Counted from the stretch's first letter, positions 49,694 to 60,417 are shown. The stretch: DNA of 64,000 nt from Thermoanaerobaculales bacterium (GCA_029287235.1 JARFRM010000224.1:41587-105586), one strand, 5' to 3'. Made by a program: numbers and translations. Notes: generated by a model from the letters alone, not told the origin.

Positions 49694-52338
49694 CGCTGCA
49701 GCCTCACGGTAGCACGCGCACCCCCACGTTCAAGGTTTTCGAGGCTGACCTGACCCCCGAGGTTGACGATCAGATCCCTTGAAATCGCCAGCCCCATGCC
49801 CGTCCCGCCACGATCGGTCTTGGTTGAGAAGAAGGGTTCGAAGACCCGCTTCAGAACCTCCTCGGCCACACCCGGGCCGCTGTCCTCGACAATGATCTCC
49901 GCCCAGTCGTCGCTTGCCTGAGCGGCGATCCGAACGCGGGCATGGGAGTCTGAAGCCTCGATGGCGTTTCGAACCAAGTTGCTCACCGCCAGCTCGATGG
50001 CCCCCGGGGCCCCCACTGCCATGACGGGGCGGCTGTCGACGATCTCGAGTCGATCCGTCGCACCGAGGGATCGGGCCGCTTCCAGGGCTGCGCTCCGAGC
50101 CACCATGGCGAGATCGATGACCGTCAGCTCTTCCCTTCCACCGCGGATGGCCTCTCTGAGATTCGCAACGATCCGGGACACCCGGAAACTCTGATCCACC
50201 AGCTTGGAAACCAGGGATGCCCTCGGATCTTCCTCGGGAGTCATCTCACCGAGCATCTGGGCAAACGATGATATTCCGGTCAGCGGAGTGTTGATCTCGT
50301 GGGCGAGTCCCGAGGCCAGGCGTCCGAGGGCGGCCATCCTCTCTTGATCCCGGATCCGATCCTGAAGCTCGCGCAGCTCAGTGACGTCCTGGAGCACCAC
50401 CACCCGTCCGTTGAAGCTTCCGCTGTCGAGCTCGAGCACCGAGACCGCCATGATCACCCGGCGGTGGGGAGGATCCTTGGTTTGCCCCTCGGCATTGGCC
50501 GCCTGCAGCGGGAGAGTGTCTCTCCACTCGTCGGGAAGCTCGACCAGGGTTTCCAGGGGCACCGAGACCAGATCCGGAGCGTTGACTTCGAAGATCCCGG
50601 CCGCCTCGCTGTTCGCCGACAGAATCCGCCCGGCGGCGTCGCACACCAGGATCGCCGCGGCTGACGACTCGATGATGCGCTGCGTGTTGGCATGCAGGAT
50701 TCTATACTCCTCCGCCTGCTGGCGAAGATCGTCGAGATAGCGCGCACTTTCCAGAGCCACCGCCGCCTGAGTGGTAAAGGCGCCAACGACTTCCTGTGCC
50801 TCGCTCCCGAGGGGAAAGAGTCCACGCCGCAGGCCAAGGTAGAGCAAGCCGTGCACCGTGTCCACGCGATCCAGGGTCAGCCGCAGGGTGTAACCGGCGA
50901 CGGCCAGTTGTTCCTCTTCGAAGCAGGGAAAATGATGCTCGAGAACGGTTTCGGGGAGGTGCTCCGGGAGATAGCCTCCTGACGAACTGACCCGAGAAAA
51001 GGCGCCATCGCCGACCCGCAGATAGGTCGCCACAACATCGAAATCGAGACCGTCGCGAAGAGTGTCGGCCAGTCGGCTGAGGAGTTCCCGTGGATCGGTG
51101 ACCTCGGCAAGCTCTCGCGTCGCATGGGTCAGCAGCCACTGGGGCGGACGGCGACCGTGGTAGAGCCAGTGTTCGAGAAAGTAGCCGACCCGGGTCCGGA
51201 TCGGCTGGAGCAGCACCACGAGCAGCACACCGGTGGCGAAGGCGAACAGGTTTCTCAACGAGCCGTAACCTCCGGCATAGTTGACCAGCAGATGGTTGGT
51301 CATGGCAAAAGCGAAACCACCGATCACCAGAACAAGGGTTGCGGAGAGCGCATCGCGGGCGATGGGCTCCAGATCCCACAGCCGGTACTCCATCAGCGCC
51401 GCCACCAGGGCGAGGGGAAGCGCCGCCATGGGCAGCACCATCATCCAAGAGAACGGATCGACCTCGATGCCAAGCTGCCGGGGAAGCCAAACCAGGGCCA
51501 ACCACGGCACCAGGCCGACAAAGAGCCCGAGGGCCGCCCATTCGATCTGGCGCCGGACCCGGGCATCGCGTGACGCCTGCCACCAACGCACGATGTGCAG
51601 GATGATCCCGCCGACGAGCGCAATCGAGAACGCCGCCCTCAGCATGGTGGTCACGACCGACCACCAACCTTCGGCATTGGGGGCGATGGCGGTCGACGCC
51701 GCTCCGGCCGCGGCGACCACTGTGACCAGGTCCAGAATCCAAGCGGATGCCCGACGTTCGGGGAAGATGAAGAAGAACCGGGCGATGAGGAAGGGGAGGA
51801 CCGCCCCCGCCATCCGGTGCAGAATCTGGAGATCCTCTCGAGACTGTGCAGTCCTGTTGGGGACCGCACCGAGCACGAACGAGGCCGCGGCGACGAGCAG
51901 CAGCACCGCGGCCTCTCGCCGCGACGTCTTCCAGACCACCACGAGGGCACAGATCAAACCGAGCAGGCCAATCGATGTGCGCGTGAGGTAGACCGGTTGG
52001 ATGACGGGCGGCGGTGGGTGGAATGCGACCTCGCGAATCTCTCCATCGGCGCCCTTGACCGCCAGCAGGTGTTGCTCACCGCCGGCGAGGAGGAAGGCGG
52101 GGTCTTCGAGTCGACTCACCTCGATACCGTCCACCGCCTCGATGACGTCGCCGGATCGCAGACCGGCCGCCGCGGCCGAAGACCCCGATGGCACCTCATC
52201 GACGACCATTCCCTGTTCGAGCCACCGGACCGGAAAATCCAGGCGATAGAAGCTGTGAACCGTTCTGATCAATGCCCAGCCGGCCACCACCATAATGGTC
52301 AGCGCAACGAGCGTGAGGACGAGACGACGGCCGAACAC
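49666..52338 (-). CDS. Multi-domain sensor histidine kinase with N-terminal PDZ-like, 7TM-like, GAF, PAS
   Basis: VVDEVPSGSSAAAAGLRSGDVIEAVDGIEV; PAS SSAAAILVCDAAGRILSANSEAAGIF; ASGLAHEINTPLTGISSFAQML; overlaps NtrC gene. Confidence 0.88.
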   Translation of the reverse strand: MFGRRLVLTLVALTIMVVAGWALIRTVHSFYRLDFPVRWLEQGMVVDEVPSGSSAAAAGLRSGDVIEAVDGIEVSRLEDPAFLLAGGEQHLLAVKGADGEIREVAFHPPPPVIQPVYLTRTSIGLLGLICALVVVWKTSRREAAVLLLVAAASFVLGAVPNRTAQSREDLQILHRMAGAVLPFLIARFFFIFPERRASAWILDLVTVVAAAGAASTAIAPNAEGWWSVVTTMLRAAFSIALVGGIILHIVRWWQASRDARVRRQIEWAALGLFVGLVPWLALVWLPRQLGIEVDPFSWMMVLPMAALPLALVAALMEYRLWDLEPIARDALSATLVLVIGGFAFAMTNHLLVNYAGGYGSLRNLFAFATGVLLVVLLQPIRTRVGYFLEHWLYHGRRPPQWLLTHATRELAEVTDPRELLSRLADTLRDGLDFDVVATYLRVGDGAFSRVSSSGGYLPEHLPETVLEHHFPCFEEEQLAVAGYTLRLTLDRVDTVHGLLYLGLRRGLFPLGSEAQEVVGAFTTQAAVALESARYLDDLRQQAEEYRILHANTQRIIESSAAAILVCDAAGRILSANSEAAGIFEVNAPDLVSVPLETLVELPDEWRDTLPLQAANAEGQTKDPPHRRVIMAVSVLELDSGSFNGRVVVLQDVTELRELQDRIRDQERMAALGRLASGLAHEINTPLTGISSFAQMLGEMTPEEDPRASLVSKLVDQSFRVSRIVANLREAIRGGREELTVIDLAMVARSAALEAARSLGATDRLEIVDSRPVMAVGAPGAIELAVSNLVRNAIEASDSHARVRIAAQASDDWAEIIVEDSGPGVAEEVLKRVFEPFFSTKTDRGGTGMGLAISRDLIVNLGGQVSLENLERGGARATVRLQRWKESEASS

Positions 52339-52497
52339 AACTCCATCAGTATAGGCAGAGAGTTCGAACTTCTACAGTGGGTCGGGGACCGGGAGGTGAG
52401 GAAACACCGCTGATTGCTTCACATCATCGACCACAGCAGACCATTGATGGGTCTCGTACGCCGATCGATTCTTCTTCTGAGCGACGCCGTCCGGAAA

Positions 52498-53556
52498 TCA
52501 GAATTCGAGCGCGTCAGCTCCACTGATCCTGTAGTTGGTATCAGTCTCGAGGACCCCGGCAAGGAGCAACTCCCGCACCATGATTGCCACTCGCCCCCTG
52601 CTGTAGGGAAGTCCTTCGGCAACGGCCCCCCAACCCGATGGCCGGGTCTTGACCTGCTCCAGGACCATCCTGGAAAGCCGGTCGTTCTCCCCGGGCAATC
52701 GTCCCGTGTGGTGCAAGATCGCCCCCTGAGGAACTTCGCTGGAAAACCTCTTGAACTCGTCCTGGATCCGGACCGCTTCGAAGAGCAGCGGCTGCAGGTG
52801 GTAGGAATCCTCGGTTTCCTGGCGTGTTCCGGTCGTTGAGAAACGGAACGTCCCTCCCTGGGGGGGCGAGACCATGATCTCGACGAAGGCTTCCTCACCG
52901 AACAGGGTCCCACAGAGAATGGGCCCGACCCGGCGGTTCCTGGTGTAGATGGCTCCGAAGGTGTCGCCCTCCTTGTCGCGGATCTCGACCACACCGTTCG
53001 ACCCTGATTCAACGACGGTCTGCAGAATGGTGGGCAGATCGAAGTGATCGATCATCCCGCCGAGGTTGCCGCTGCCGCGAGAATCGAGACTCGCAAAGGT
53101 CCCCTCCAGGCGCCGCGCGATGTTCTGAAGGTAGTGGAGGCTGAAGTCTCTCGATTCGTAAACCATGCGCAGGATCACGGGACGCGGCCACTGCATGGTG
53201 GCCCCACCCTCCGGGAATCGTGCTTCACTTCTGAGCGCAGTACCGGTAATCACCTTACTTTCGCCGAGCACCGTGCCGGGCCCGACGTAGGCCACCGGCT
53301 TCATACCATCGCCGTCCTCGATCTCACGACAGATCTCCACCACCCCTTCGAGGACCAGATAAAGTGCAGTCGCCCGCTGTTTCGGCTCGAAGATCAGCTC
53401 GCCACTGGTGTGAATCACAACCCGACCATGGGCCGCCAGGGTCTCTCGGACGTCGGGGACCATGGCCTTGAAAAACGGGCTGTCTGTAATTGCCCTGAGG
53501 AGCTCCTGCTGACGCATATGCATCATTATCCCACTAACGCTGGACATTACAATCAC
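52498..53556 (-). CDS. Cyclic-nucleotide-binding-like domain plus DUF4388/PATAN-like protein
   Basis: SGELIFEPKQRATALYLVLEGVVEICREI...VGPGTVLGES; then MIDHFDLPTILQTVVESGSNGVVEIRDKEGDTFGAIYTRNRRVG. Confidence 0.75.
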   Translation of the reverse strand: MIVMSSVSGIMMHMRQQELLRAITDSPFFKAMVPDVRETLAAHGRVVIHTSGELIFEPKQRATALYLVLEGVVEICREIEDGDGMKPVAYVGPGTVLGESKVITGTALRSEARFPEGGATMQWPRPVILRMVYESRDFSLHYLQNIARRLEGTFASLDSRGSGNLGGMIDHFDLPTILQTVVESGSNGVVEIRDKEGDTFGAIYTRNRRVGPILCGTLFGEEAFVEIMVSPPQGGTFRFSTTGTRQETEDSYHLQPLLFEAVRIQDEFKRFSSEVPQGAILHHTGRLPGENDRLSRMVLEQVKTRPSGWGAVAEGLPYSRGRVAIMVRELLLAGVLETDTNYRISGADALEF

Positions 53557-53598
53557 CCACCGCGTAATTCTTCCGACGATCTTCGCTAGAATTGATGG

Positions 53599-55929
53599 GT
53601 GGAACCGACTCCAGACGCCAGAATCTTTCAGCTTGTCCTCACCGACGAGCTCCGTCGTCCCCTGGTTCTCACTTCCGACGAGATTGTCGGCGGCTGGAGA
53701 GATCTCTTCCCCAATCTCGCCGCATGTCTGCCGACTCCGTACCCGATCTTCGGCTCCGATGAGGAAAAAGTCGTCACATACGGCTACCCGATACTACGCT
53801 CGGACGGGCTTCGTCAGCTCCAACGCAACCTCGATCAGTTGGTCAACGCCGAGGTCGAGTACCGCCACGCGTTCGAGTTCGACCAGGCGGCGAACAAGCG
53901 CGGCGTCATGGTCGAAAGGGACCGCCTGCACCGGTCGCTGTCGCTGATCCTTGAAAACGTCTTCATGAACGACTACGGACGAGGCATGGCGGAGGTCTTT
54001 CTGCTCCTCCTCTCCTCCGAGGTCGTCCGGGCAGTGTCCAGGGTCCCCAAGTTGGTGCGGATGACCGACCGCATGTCTGCCGAGGGGGCCGGAACCCGCC
54101 ACCAACAGGCCGTCGCAGGGGTGCTCGGCGGTCTGATCCAGCGCGCCGCTCATGGCGCCTCAGACCGCCTCCGCAAGCTTGCCCAGATCCGACTCGCACC
54201 CAAGATCTCACCACTGCTCGGAATGATCTGTTCCGACCAGTTGCTCCTCACCGAACCACGACCAACGGTGCAGATGGCTTCTCTGGACAACTATCTGAAG
54301 ACACGATTCCGGTACGATCTCGCGACCCTCAACGCGACCTTGGAGCACGCCATCGGTCGCCTCAGTCAACTCATGGCGCGGCAATCAGCCCTCGGCGAAC
54401 TTCTGGCCTCGGCCGCGGGGATCAACATCGACCTCACCAGACCGTGGACACTCCTCGAACCCCGACTCCTCAAAGCTCTCGTAACGGCTGATCTCCTGGA
54501 CTCCATCGGGATGTCCAAGGCTCAGGCGTCGTTGTGTCGCGATCTCGGGCTCAACCTCAAGCGCTTCGAGCTCCTGTCCGCCCTTCGCCGCCGAATCGTC
54601 TTCATGGCCCGCAGCGGTAACCAGCTCGTGCTCACCGAGCCATCGATGCGCGGCACCATCGCACCGACCACTCGCCCCTTCGACTTCACCGCCCCGGGGG
54701 TTGTGGACACCTCGGTTCGGCGGTTCGGACTCGTCTATGACCTCACCAACTTCACCGCCATTTTGGAAGAGGTGAGAAAGAAGGGACGACTCTCCGAGGA
54801 GAAAGCGCTCCAGTTCATGTACGTCTTTCAGAACCGGCTCGAGGAGATCCGACACGACCACCGGTTGATCTTCGAGAAGTTTCTCGGCGACGGCGCGTTC
54901 TATTCGTCACGGCGGGCCCTACGGGTCCTTGCCGCTGCATGTGAGATCCAACAGGCGTACGATCGCTTGCGCCGAAGCGGCTTTCCCTTCGACCAGGGAA
55001 TTCGCATGGCCCTGAACCATGGCGTCTATCGCTTGCTGCCCATGCTCGACACCGATCGCGATATCCGCCGATTCGAGTTCTTCGGTCACGGAATCGTCGA
55101 ACTCTCGAGACTGACCACCGGCAAGAGCTCCCGCGAGGTCGCCGAAATCGCAGAGTTTCTGATTCACGCGGGGTATGACCCGTCGGAGGTCGAGAATTTC
55201 CTCGCGCCGATCGCCTCGGCCAGAAGGGCCGACAGGTCATCCGACGACCGTCGATATACGGCCTCCCTCGACAGCCACGGCGAGCTTGTGAACGAGGGAA
55301 TGGTGCTCACCCTGGATTTTCTCGAACACCTCGAGCAGGAGCTCAAGGTCCAGTCGTTCACCGAGGTCTCCGAGCACGGTGTTCGCTGGCTCCTCTTCCC
55401 CCTCGATCCGGATCGGCCGGGCCCGTTCCAGGTCGGCCTCCGCTACCTTGGGGTTGCCAGGCTCAAGGGACTCACCCCCATGGAGCTCGTCGAGGCGGCG
55501 GTGTGGACCGAGATCCCGGCCGAGGCACAGGTCATCTCGGAGGGATCGTCTCTCCTCGCCCTTCTCCGGCGACTGGGGCAGGGTCCGGACGAATCCCCGA
55601 ATATCGACGGCAGCGTCCCTCCGACTATCGACGAGGACCTCGTCGTTCTCACCTACCTCGAAGCCGACGGCACTCGATCATGGGTCTTCGGTTGCCACCG
55701 CGCCAGCGATGATGTGCTTCTCCAGGCCATCCAGATGCCCATGCAGATTCCGACCCTGACCGACGACGAACCGGTGGAGACCTGGTTGTTTCGCAACCGG
55801 TTCGAGCTCGAGCGGCTGTATCTCGGCGTCCGACGGACCGATGGCGGTACGACCATGCCCGTCTCCCCACTCCGGAAGCGAAACGGCTATGTCGGGTGCT
55901 TCCTCTCCGCGCCGCACAAGGCCCCATAA
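53599..55929 (+). CDS. Protein with divergent class III nucleotide cyclase-like domain
   Basis: GLVYDLTNFTAILEEV...IFEKFLGDGAFYSSRRALRVLAAACEIQQAYDRLRRSGFPFDQGIRMALNHGVY...FFGHGIVELSRL. Confidence 0.65.
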   Translation: MEPTPDARIFQLVLTDELRRPLVLTSDEIVGGWRDLFPNLAACLPTPYPIFGSDEEKVVTYGYPILRSDGLRQLQRNLDQLVNAEVEYRHAFEFDQAANKRGVMVERDRLHRSLSLILENVFMNDYGRGMAEVFLLLLSSEVVRAVSRVPKLVRMTDRMSAEGAGTRHQQAVAGVLGGLIQRAAHGASDRLRKLAQIRLAPKISPLLGMICSDQLLLTEPRPTVQMASLDNYLKTRFRYDLATLNATLEHAIGRLSQLMARQSALGELLASAAGINIDLTRPWTLLEPRLLKALVTADLLDSIGMSKAQASLCRDLGLNLKRFELLSALRRRIVFMARSGNQLVLTEPSMRGTIAPTTRPFDFTAPGVVDTSVRRFGLVYDLTNFTAILEEVRKKGRLSEEKALQFMYVFQNRLEEIRHDHRLIFEKFLGDGAFYSSRRALRVLAAACEIQQAYDRLRRSGFPFDQGIRMALNHGVYRLLPMLDTDRDIRRFEFFGHGIVELSRLTTGKSSREVAEIAEFLIHAGYDPSEVENFLAPIASARRADRSSDDRRYTASLDSHGELVNEGMVLTLDFLEHLEQELKVQSFTEVSEHGVRWLLFPLDPDRPGPFQVGLRYLGVARLKGLTPMELVEAAVWTEIPAEAQVISEGSSLLALLRRLGQGPDESPNIDGSVPPTIDEDLVVLTYLEADGTRSWVFGCHRASDDVLLQAIQMPMQIPTLTDDEPVETWLFRNRFELERLYLGVRRTDGGTTMPVSPLRKRNGYVGCFLSAPHKAP

Positions 55930-55975
55930 CCAACGAAGCGACGGAAGGGGCACCCAGTGGGTGACCTCGACGAGA

Positions 55976-56875
55976 TCAGTCGTCCTGATCGCGGATTTTC
56001 AAGTAACTCGCGAATCGCACAGCGTCGATGATGCCGTCTTCGACGGCGGCGCGGACCGCACAGTCGGGTTCGTGGACGTGACTGCAATCGGAGAATCGGC
56101 AGCCTGGAACCTCGGCGGCGATCTCCGGGAAGGCCAGGGCGAGATCCGCGTCGGATGCGTCGAACACTCCGAACTCCTTGAGTCCCGGCGTGTCCACCAC
56201 AAAACCACCGTAGGGAAGCGGCATGAGTTCGGCCCGGGTGGTGGTGTGCCGCCCCTTTCCAGTGGCGTCGGAAATTGAACCCACCTTGAGTCGAAAACCC
56301 GGGTAGACCGAGTTGAGAAGCGATGATTTTCCGGCACCCGACGGCCCGCAGAACAGGGTCGTCTTCCCCACCAATCGTCGCTTGACCCGACCCAACCCCC
56401 ACCCTGTTCTCGCCGACACCCGGAGCACCTCATACCCGAGATCTTCGTAGATCGGCAACCATTGATCGATCTCGTCCATGCCGAGATCGATCTTGTTGAC
56501 GGTAATGATCGCCTCGATCTCGGCGGTATGGCATGCGGCAAGGAAACGGTCGAGCAGACCACGTTTGGGCTCGGGCCGGCTCGAGGCGAAGACCAACAGA
56601 GCCTGGTCCACGTTCGCCGCGAGGAGTTGAGGACGGCCGCTGTGCGGAGCGGCCCGACAGAGGGAGTTCTCGCGCGCTCCCACCGACACGACGACCCCGT
56701 CTTCCGCACTCATCTCGGCGGTGACGCGATCACCGACCACTAGACGTGCCGATCGTGGTATGCCGCCCACCCAATTGAGGCGGCGTCGCGACGCCATGAC
56801 CAACGTACGATCACCGATCTGCACCCGCACAAGCGGGCCGTGCACGGCGATGACGGTCCCTTCAACCTGTTTCAC
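55976..56875 (-). CDS. rsgA: Small ribosomal subunit biogenesis GTPase RsgA
   Basis: Circularly permuted GTPase: NKIDLG before GPSGAGKSSLLN, DTPGLKEFG, then CRFSDCSHVHEPDCAV zinc site. Confidence 0.93.
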   Translation of the reverse strand: MKQVEGTVIAVHGPLVRVQIGDRTLVMASRRRLNWVGGIPRSARLVVGDRVTAEMSAEDGVVVSVGARENSLCRAAPHSGRPQLLAANVDQALLVFASSRPEPKRGLLDRFLAACHTAEIEAIITVNKIDLGMDEIDQWLPIYEDLGYEVLRVSARTGWGLGRVKRRLVGKTTLFCGPSGAGKSSLLNSVYPGFRLKVGSISDATGKGRHTTTRAELMPLPYGGFVVDTPGLKEFGVFDASDADLALAFPEIAAEVPGCRFSDCSHVHEPDCAVRAAVEDGIIDAVRFASYLKIRDQDD

Positions 56876-59800
56876 GAGCCAGGAGTATACGTGTTTCCGC
56901 TCTCGGGGAAGAGAACCGGAGGACGCGAGTTTAACTCGTCCACCGCGTGGCAAAAGCGAGCGAACTCGGGATAGTCATCGGGCGCCACGGTCTGGGCCGG
57001 AAGCTCGAGCCTGAGAATCGATCGATGACGCCGCCCCTCGCGATCGACGGTTTCGACCACCGACCCCCATCTGGTCTCGAGTCGCCGCGGGCGATAATCG
57101 ATGGTCCAACCCTCAGGCGCCTCGATGACGAGCTCGTTTCGCTGTATGACCGGCACCGGCATGATCAGCGGATAACGGCGTGTCGGCAACGCCGCAAGGA
57201 CTGGGAGGAGTGGTTTGGTGAACACCAGAGACCGGCACACCATGGAATCGCCTTCGGCGCGACACGCACCGGGTGCCCGCATCAAGAGCTCGAGCTCGAT
57301 TCCGTCATCCACCCGATCGATCGCCCCCACAACGTCGGAGGCGGATGGGAAGAAATTCGCCGCCATCTGCTGGTAGACCATGGACACCCGCTCGGTAGGC
57401 ACGCTGCGGATCTGCTCCACCACCCGTTCCGCCTGGGGACCACGAATGTGGAGCGTGATGGTGAGTCGGGCGTCTCCCGTCTCATCCACCACCGCCACCA
57501 CCTTCATCTCCTCCTCGAGATCGGGGTTGGGATAGGTGGGAAGCTCGTCGAGGATCGCCACCGGTTCCCCGGGACGGCTCAACGGCACCACAAGGCCGTC
57601 ACTGCCCTGGAGGATCGGTCTGATTCGACCGATCCCCCGCCGTTCCTCCTCGAGATCGAGCCAGAGTTCCTGCCCGTCCAGCTCGACCCGCAACAGGGGC
57701 AGATAGAACGAATCGAAGGTCGGCACCAAGAGGTGGGTTCCGGCAAAAGGACGTGTTCGGGTCATGACCAGGTCGACCTCCCACCCGGCTTCGAGCAGAG
57801 CCGCTGCGGTAATCCCGAGGCGATTCCCCCGCTTGCGCGAGAAGCTGCTGCCGGCGCTTTCCGAGAAATCCAGCACCTCTCGGCCCGGCTCGATTTCGTC
57901 GATGACGGCGTTGACCAACGTCGTCACTGCGACCTCGGGCGGTTTCGAGGTGAGAAGATCTGCACTCCAGGTCCTGAGCTCGGATGTCGCCACCAGCATG
58001 GGAAGGAGCCGATCACGCATGGCGTCGCCGACGTCTTCCCAGGTCACGTTGAAGGCATAGCTCACCCAAGGAAGAAGCTCGCTGGTCGGGGGTGCGAAGC
58101 GCTCCTCCGGAATCGGCGGGACACTCTCGGCACGCCACCGGATCGCCCGCAAACCGTCTACGATCCACTCGGTGCGCTCGAGACCCTCGAGGTTTCCCTC
58201 CACGAGGAGATCGAGCTCCGGTGGTGCGAGCAGCAGGTACTCCGACAGCCCGAAGGCGCGTTCCGGGTCAGCGAATCGGTAGATGTAGGGTGGCATGTGA
58301 CCACGCCGGGACGCGCCCGTCGCCGCCACCCTCGCCACGTACTCCTCGTCCACGAAATCGCCCGGCTCGACACCCTCGAGCTCGACCGGACCACCCCCGT
58401 TCCCGATCTCGGCGGGAACCACCACGGATCCGTCGGGTTTGTGGATCCTGACCTTGAGTCGGTGGGAGTTGGGAAGCTGTTGGAGGCGGGACGCCTGCCG
58501 GGCGCCCACCGGGGTCAAGGCCCGCGTCACACCGTGGTAGTAGTAGAGGCTGGAGCCGTCGTCAAAGACCCTCTCCACCGCCTGGTCGAGGAGGAGGACC
58601 GCATCGACCCCCTCGGGCGTTTCATCGACTCGGGCTCTGACATCGTTCAACGACAGCCTGAAGGGTGCATAGAAGGGAACCTCACCCCGCCGCCAGGCCA
58701 GACTCAGGAGTTCAATGGATGACGGCATTCGTTCGAGAGCCTCCTCCATGGCGCGGGCGTTGGCCTCCCGATTCCCGGCGGTGATGGCCAGGTTCAGCTC
58801 GTCCACCACCCGCAGCGAGCCCCAGCGGCGCCGCAGCGATTCGAGCTCGGCAGCAGCCGCCTCAAGCTCTCCCGCCGTGTACAGCAAATGCACCAGCTCG
58901 ACATCGAGGCCGGGATCCTCCGCCCGTTCCCGGAGGCGCCGGATCAACTCCACCGCGTCTGCAACCAGACAACCGGAGGCCAGCTCATCGACAAAAGTCA
59001 GATCCAACGGTTCGGTGACGGCCAGCGCCCGAAGCAGCCGCTGACGCTCCTGCCAACGCTCCAAGGCTTCCAGGACCTCGAGCTCCACCTCCGCCGCCCC
59101 ACGTGATCCCGGCAAGAGCGCGTGGAGCTTTCGCAGACCCTCTTCCGCTTCGCGAACCCAACCACGCCCCAGGGCTTCACGAATCCACAAACGGAGCACC
59201 CGAACGTCATCGGGATGATCATCCACCAGGGTCTCGAGAATGCGTTCGTTGTCCTCCTCGCGCCTCTCTCTCAGGGCGAGGCCGCGCTCCAAGAGAAGAG
59301 ATAGGGGAATCTCGGCGGCGCGACGAAGCTGTTCCCGCGCGCGGCGACGGAGGGCCTCGCCGTCGTCGTCGGTCGGCGCCATCATCCAGTACCAGGCAAG
59401 AGCGAGTCGCGGCCAAGGGCTGCCGGAATCAACCTCGATCGCGCGCTCGATGTACGACCGCCAGCGGACGGGATCGCGACGGTGCTCACCGAGGGTCGCC
59501 GCCAGAAGCAACTCGCTGACACTGCCACCGCTCTCGAGTCGCGTCATGAAATCGCTGATAGCCGGAGGCTCCTGTTCGCTGACCTCGGATGCTGCCCAGG
59601 AACCGTCAACGACGGGGTCGGCCACGGCCGGCGTCACCGCCTGTCCGTCCGCTCCGTAGAAACTGACCCTCAGCTCGGGTCGGCCCCTCGATGCCATATC
59701 GGCCCGCACCCGATGCATGCCGGGAGCGAGGCGGACTCGATACCAGATGATCTCGGCATCACTGCGGCCACAGAATCGGCGTCGATCCGCCGGCCGACCA

Positions 59801-60417
59801 TCGACCGCCAGATCGTAGCTTCCGGCGGCCTCCACCGCCATCCAACCATCCAGTATCCGGTCGAGTCGGATCGTCCACAGCACCGTGAAGACGCCACGCG
59901 CCGTCATCACATCGGGTGGTGCGATGATTCCGTCGAGAGTGGTGACGGTCATCCGAAACGGAACCCAGGTTTCGGTGAAAAGCGTATTGGGCGGCGGCAG
60001 CCCAGCGTCGGGCGGAGCGACCCCGCGATCGAGATCGAGGGTGTCGAATACCCCGAAGGGCCCGATGAGCTCGGCCGAAGTCAGTACGCCGGACGGCGCC
60101 CGGCCGTTGAGCTCGGCCTCGATTCGAGCCAGCAGAAAACCGAGCTCCGGATCACGTGCGTCTCCGGCTGCAGTCAGGATCTCCTCGGGGTCGGGGAGGT
60201 TTCCGATCTGGCGCAACCACCACCCGACCGCCGCGACCGAATCTGCGCTGGTGGGGTCGGCGGCCACCGTCTCCAGGGCGGCCCGGCGGGCGGCGGGCAG
60301 ATCGAAGACGGCATCCGCCCGGTGCACCGTCCACCAGTCGGCGGCGGTCACCGAGGTCGCGAGGCAGGCGGACCCGATCCAGAGCACGAATGCCAGGGTG
60401 GATAGACGGCTGCTCAT
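56872..60417 (-). CDS. Large DUF3857-like protein with degenerate transglutaminase-like region
   Basis: 1181 aa, TPR-like N-half; FSRKRGNRLGITAAALLEAGWEVDLVMTRTRPF in place of the GDCKDTAALL-type motif. Confidence 0.7.
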   Translation of the reverse strand: MSSRLSTLAFVLWIGSACLATSVTAADWWTVHRADAVFDLPAARRAALETVAADPTSADSVAAVGWWLRQIGNLPDPEEILTAAGDARDPELGFLLARIEAELNGRAPSGVLTSAELIGPFGVFDTLDLDRGVAPPDAGLPPPNTLFTETWVPFRMTVTTLDGIIAPPDVMTARGVFTVLWTIRLDRILDGWMAVEAAGSYDLAVDGRPADRRRFCGRSDAEIIWYRVRLAPGMHRVRADMASRGRPELRVSFYGADGQAVTPAVADPVVDGSWAASEVSEQEPPAISDFMTRLESGGSVSELLLAATLGEHRRDPVRWRSYIERAIEVDSGSPWPRLALAWYWMMAPTDDDGEALRRRAREQLRRAAEIPLSLLLERGLALRERREEDNERILETLVDDHPDDVRVLRLWIREALGRGWVREAEEGLRKLHALLPGSRGAAEVELEVLEALERWQERQRLLRALAVTEPLDLTFVDELASGCLVADAVELIRRLRERAEDPGLDVELVHLLYTAGELEAAAAELESLRRRWGSLRVVDELNLAITAGNREANARAMEEALERMPSSIELLSLAWRRGEVPFYAPFRLSLNDVRARVDETPEGVDAVLLLDQAVERVFDDGSSLYYYHGVTRALTPVGARQASRLQQLPNSHRLKVRIHKPDGSVVVPAEIGNGGGPVELEGVEPGDFVDEEYVARVAATGASRRGHMPPYIYRFADPERAFGLSEYLLLAPPELDLLVEGNLEGLERTEWIVDGLRAIRWRAESVPPIPEERFAPPTSELLPWVSYAFNVTWEDVGDAMRDRLLPMLVATSELRTWSADLLTSKPPEVAVTTLVNAVIDEIEPGREVLDFSESAGSSFSRKRGNRLGITAAALLEAGWEVDLVMTRTRPFAGTHLLVPTFDSFYLPLLRVELDGQELWLDLEEERRGIGRIRPILQGSDGLVVPLSRPGEPVAILDELPTYPNPDLEEEMKVVAVVDETGDARLTITLHIRGPQAERVVEQIRSVPTERVSMVYQQMAANFFPSASDVVGAIDRVDDGIELELLMRAPGACRAEGDSMVCRSLVFTKPLLPVLAALPTRRYPLIMPVPVIQRNELVIEAPEGWTIDYRPRRLETRWGSVVETVDREGRRHRSILRLELPAQTVAPDDYPEFARFCHAVDELNSRPPVLFPESGNTYTPGS

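Noticed and set aside
56947-58722. 591-aa + strand ORF
   Set aside because: Antisense of the DUF3857-like gene; His/Arg-rich composition typical of complementary-strand artefacts.
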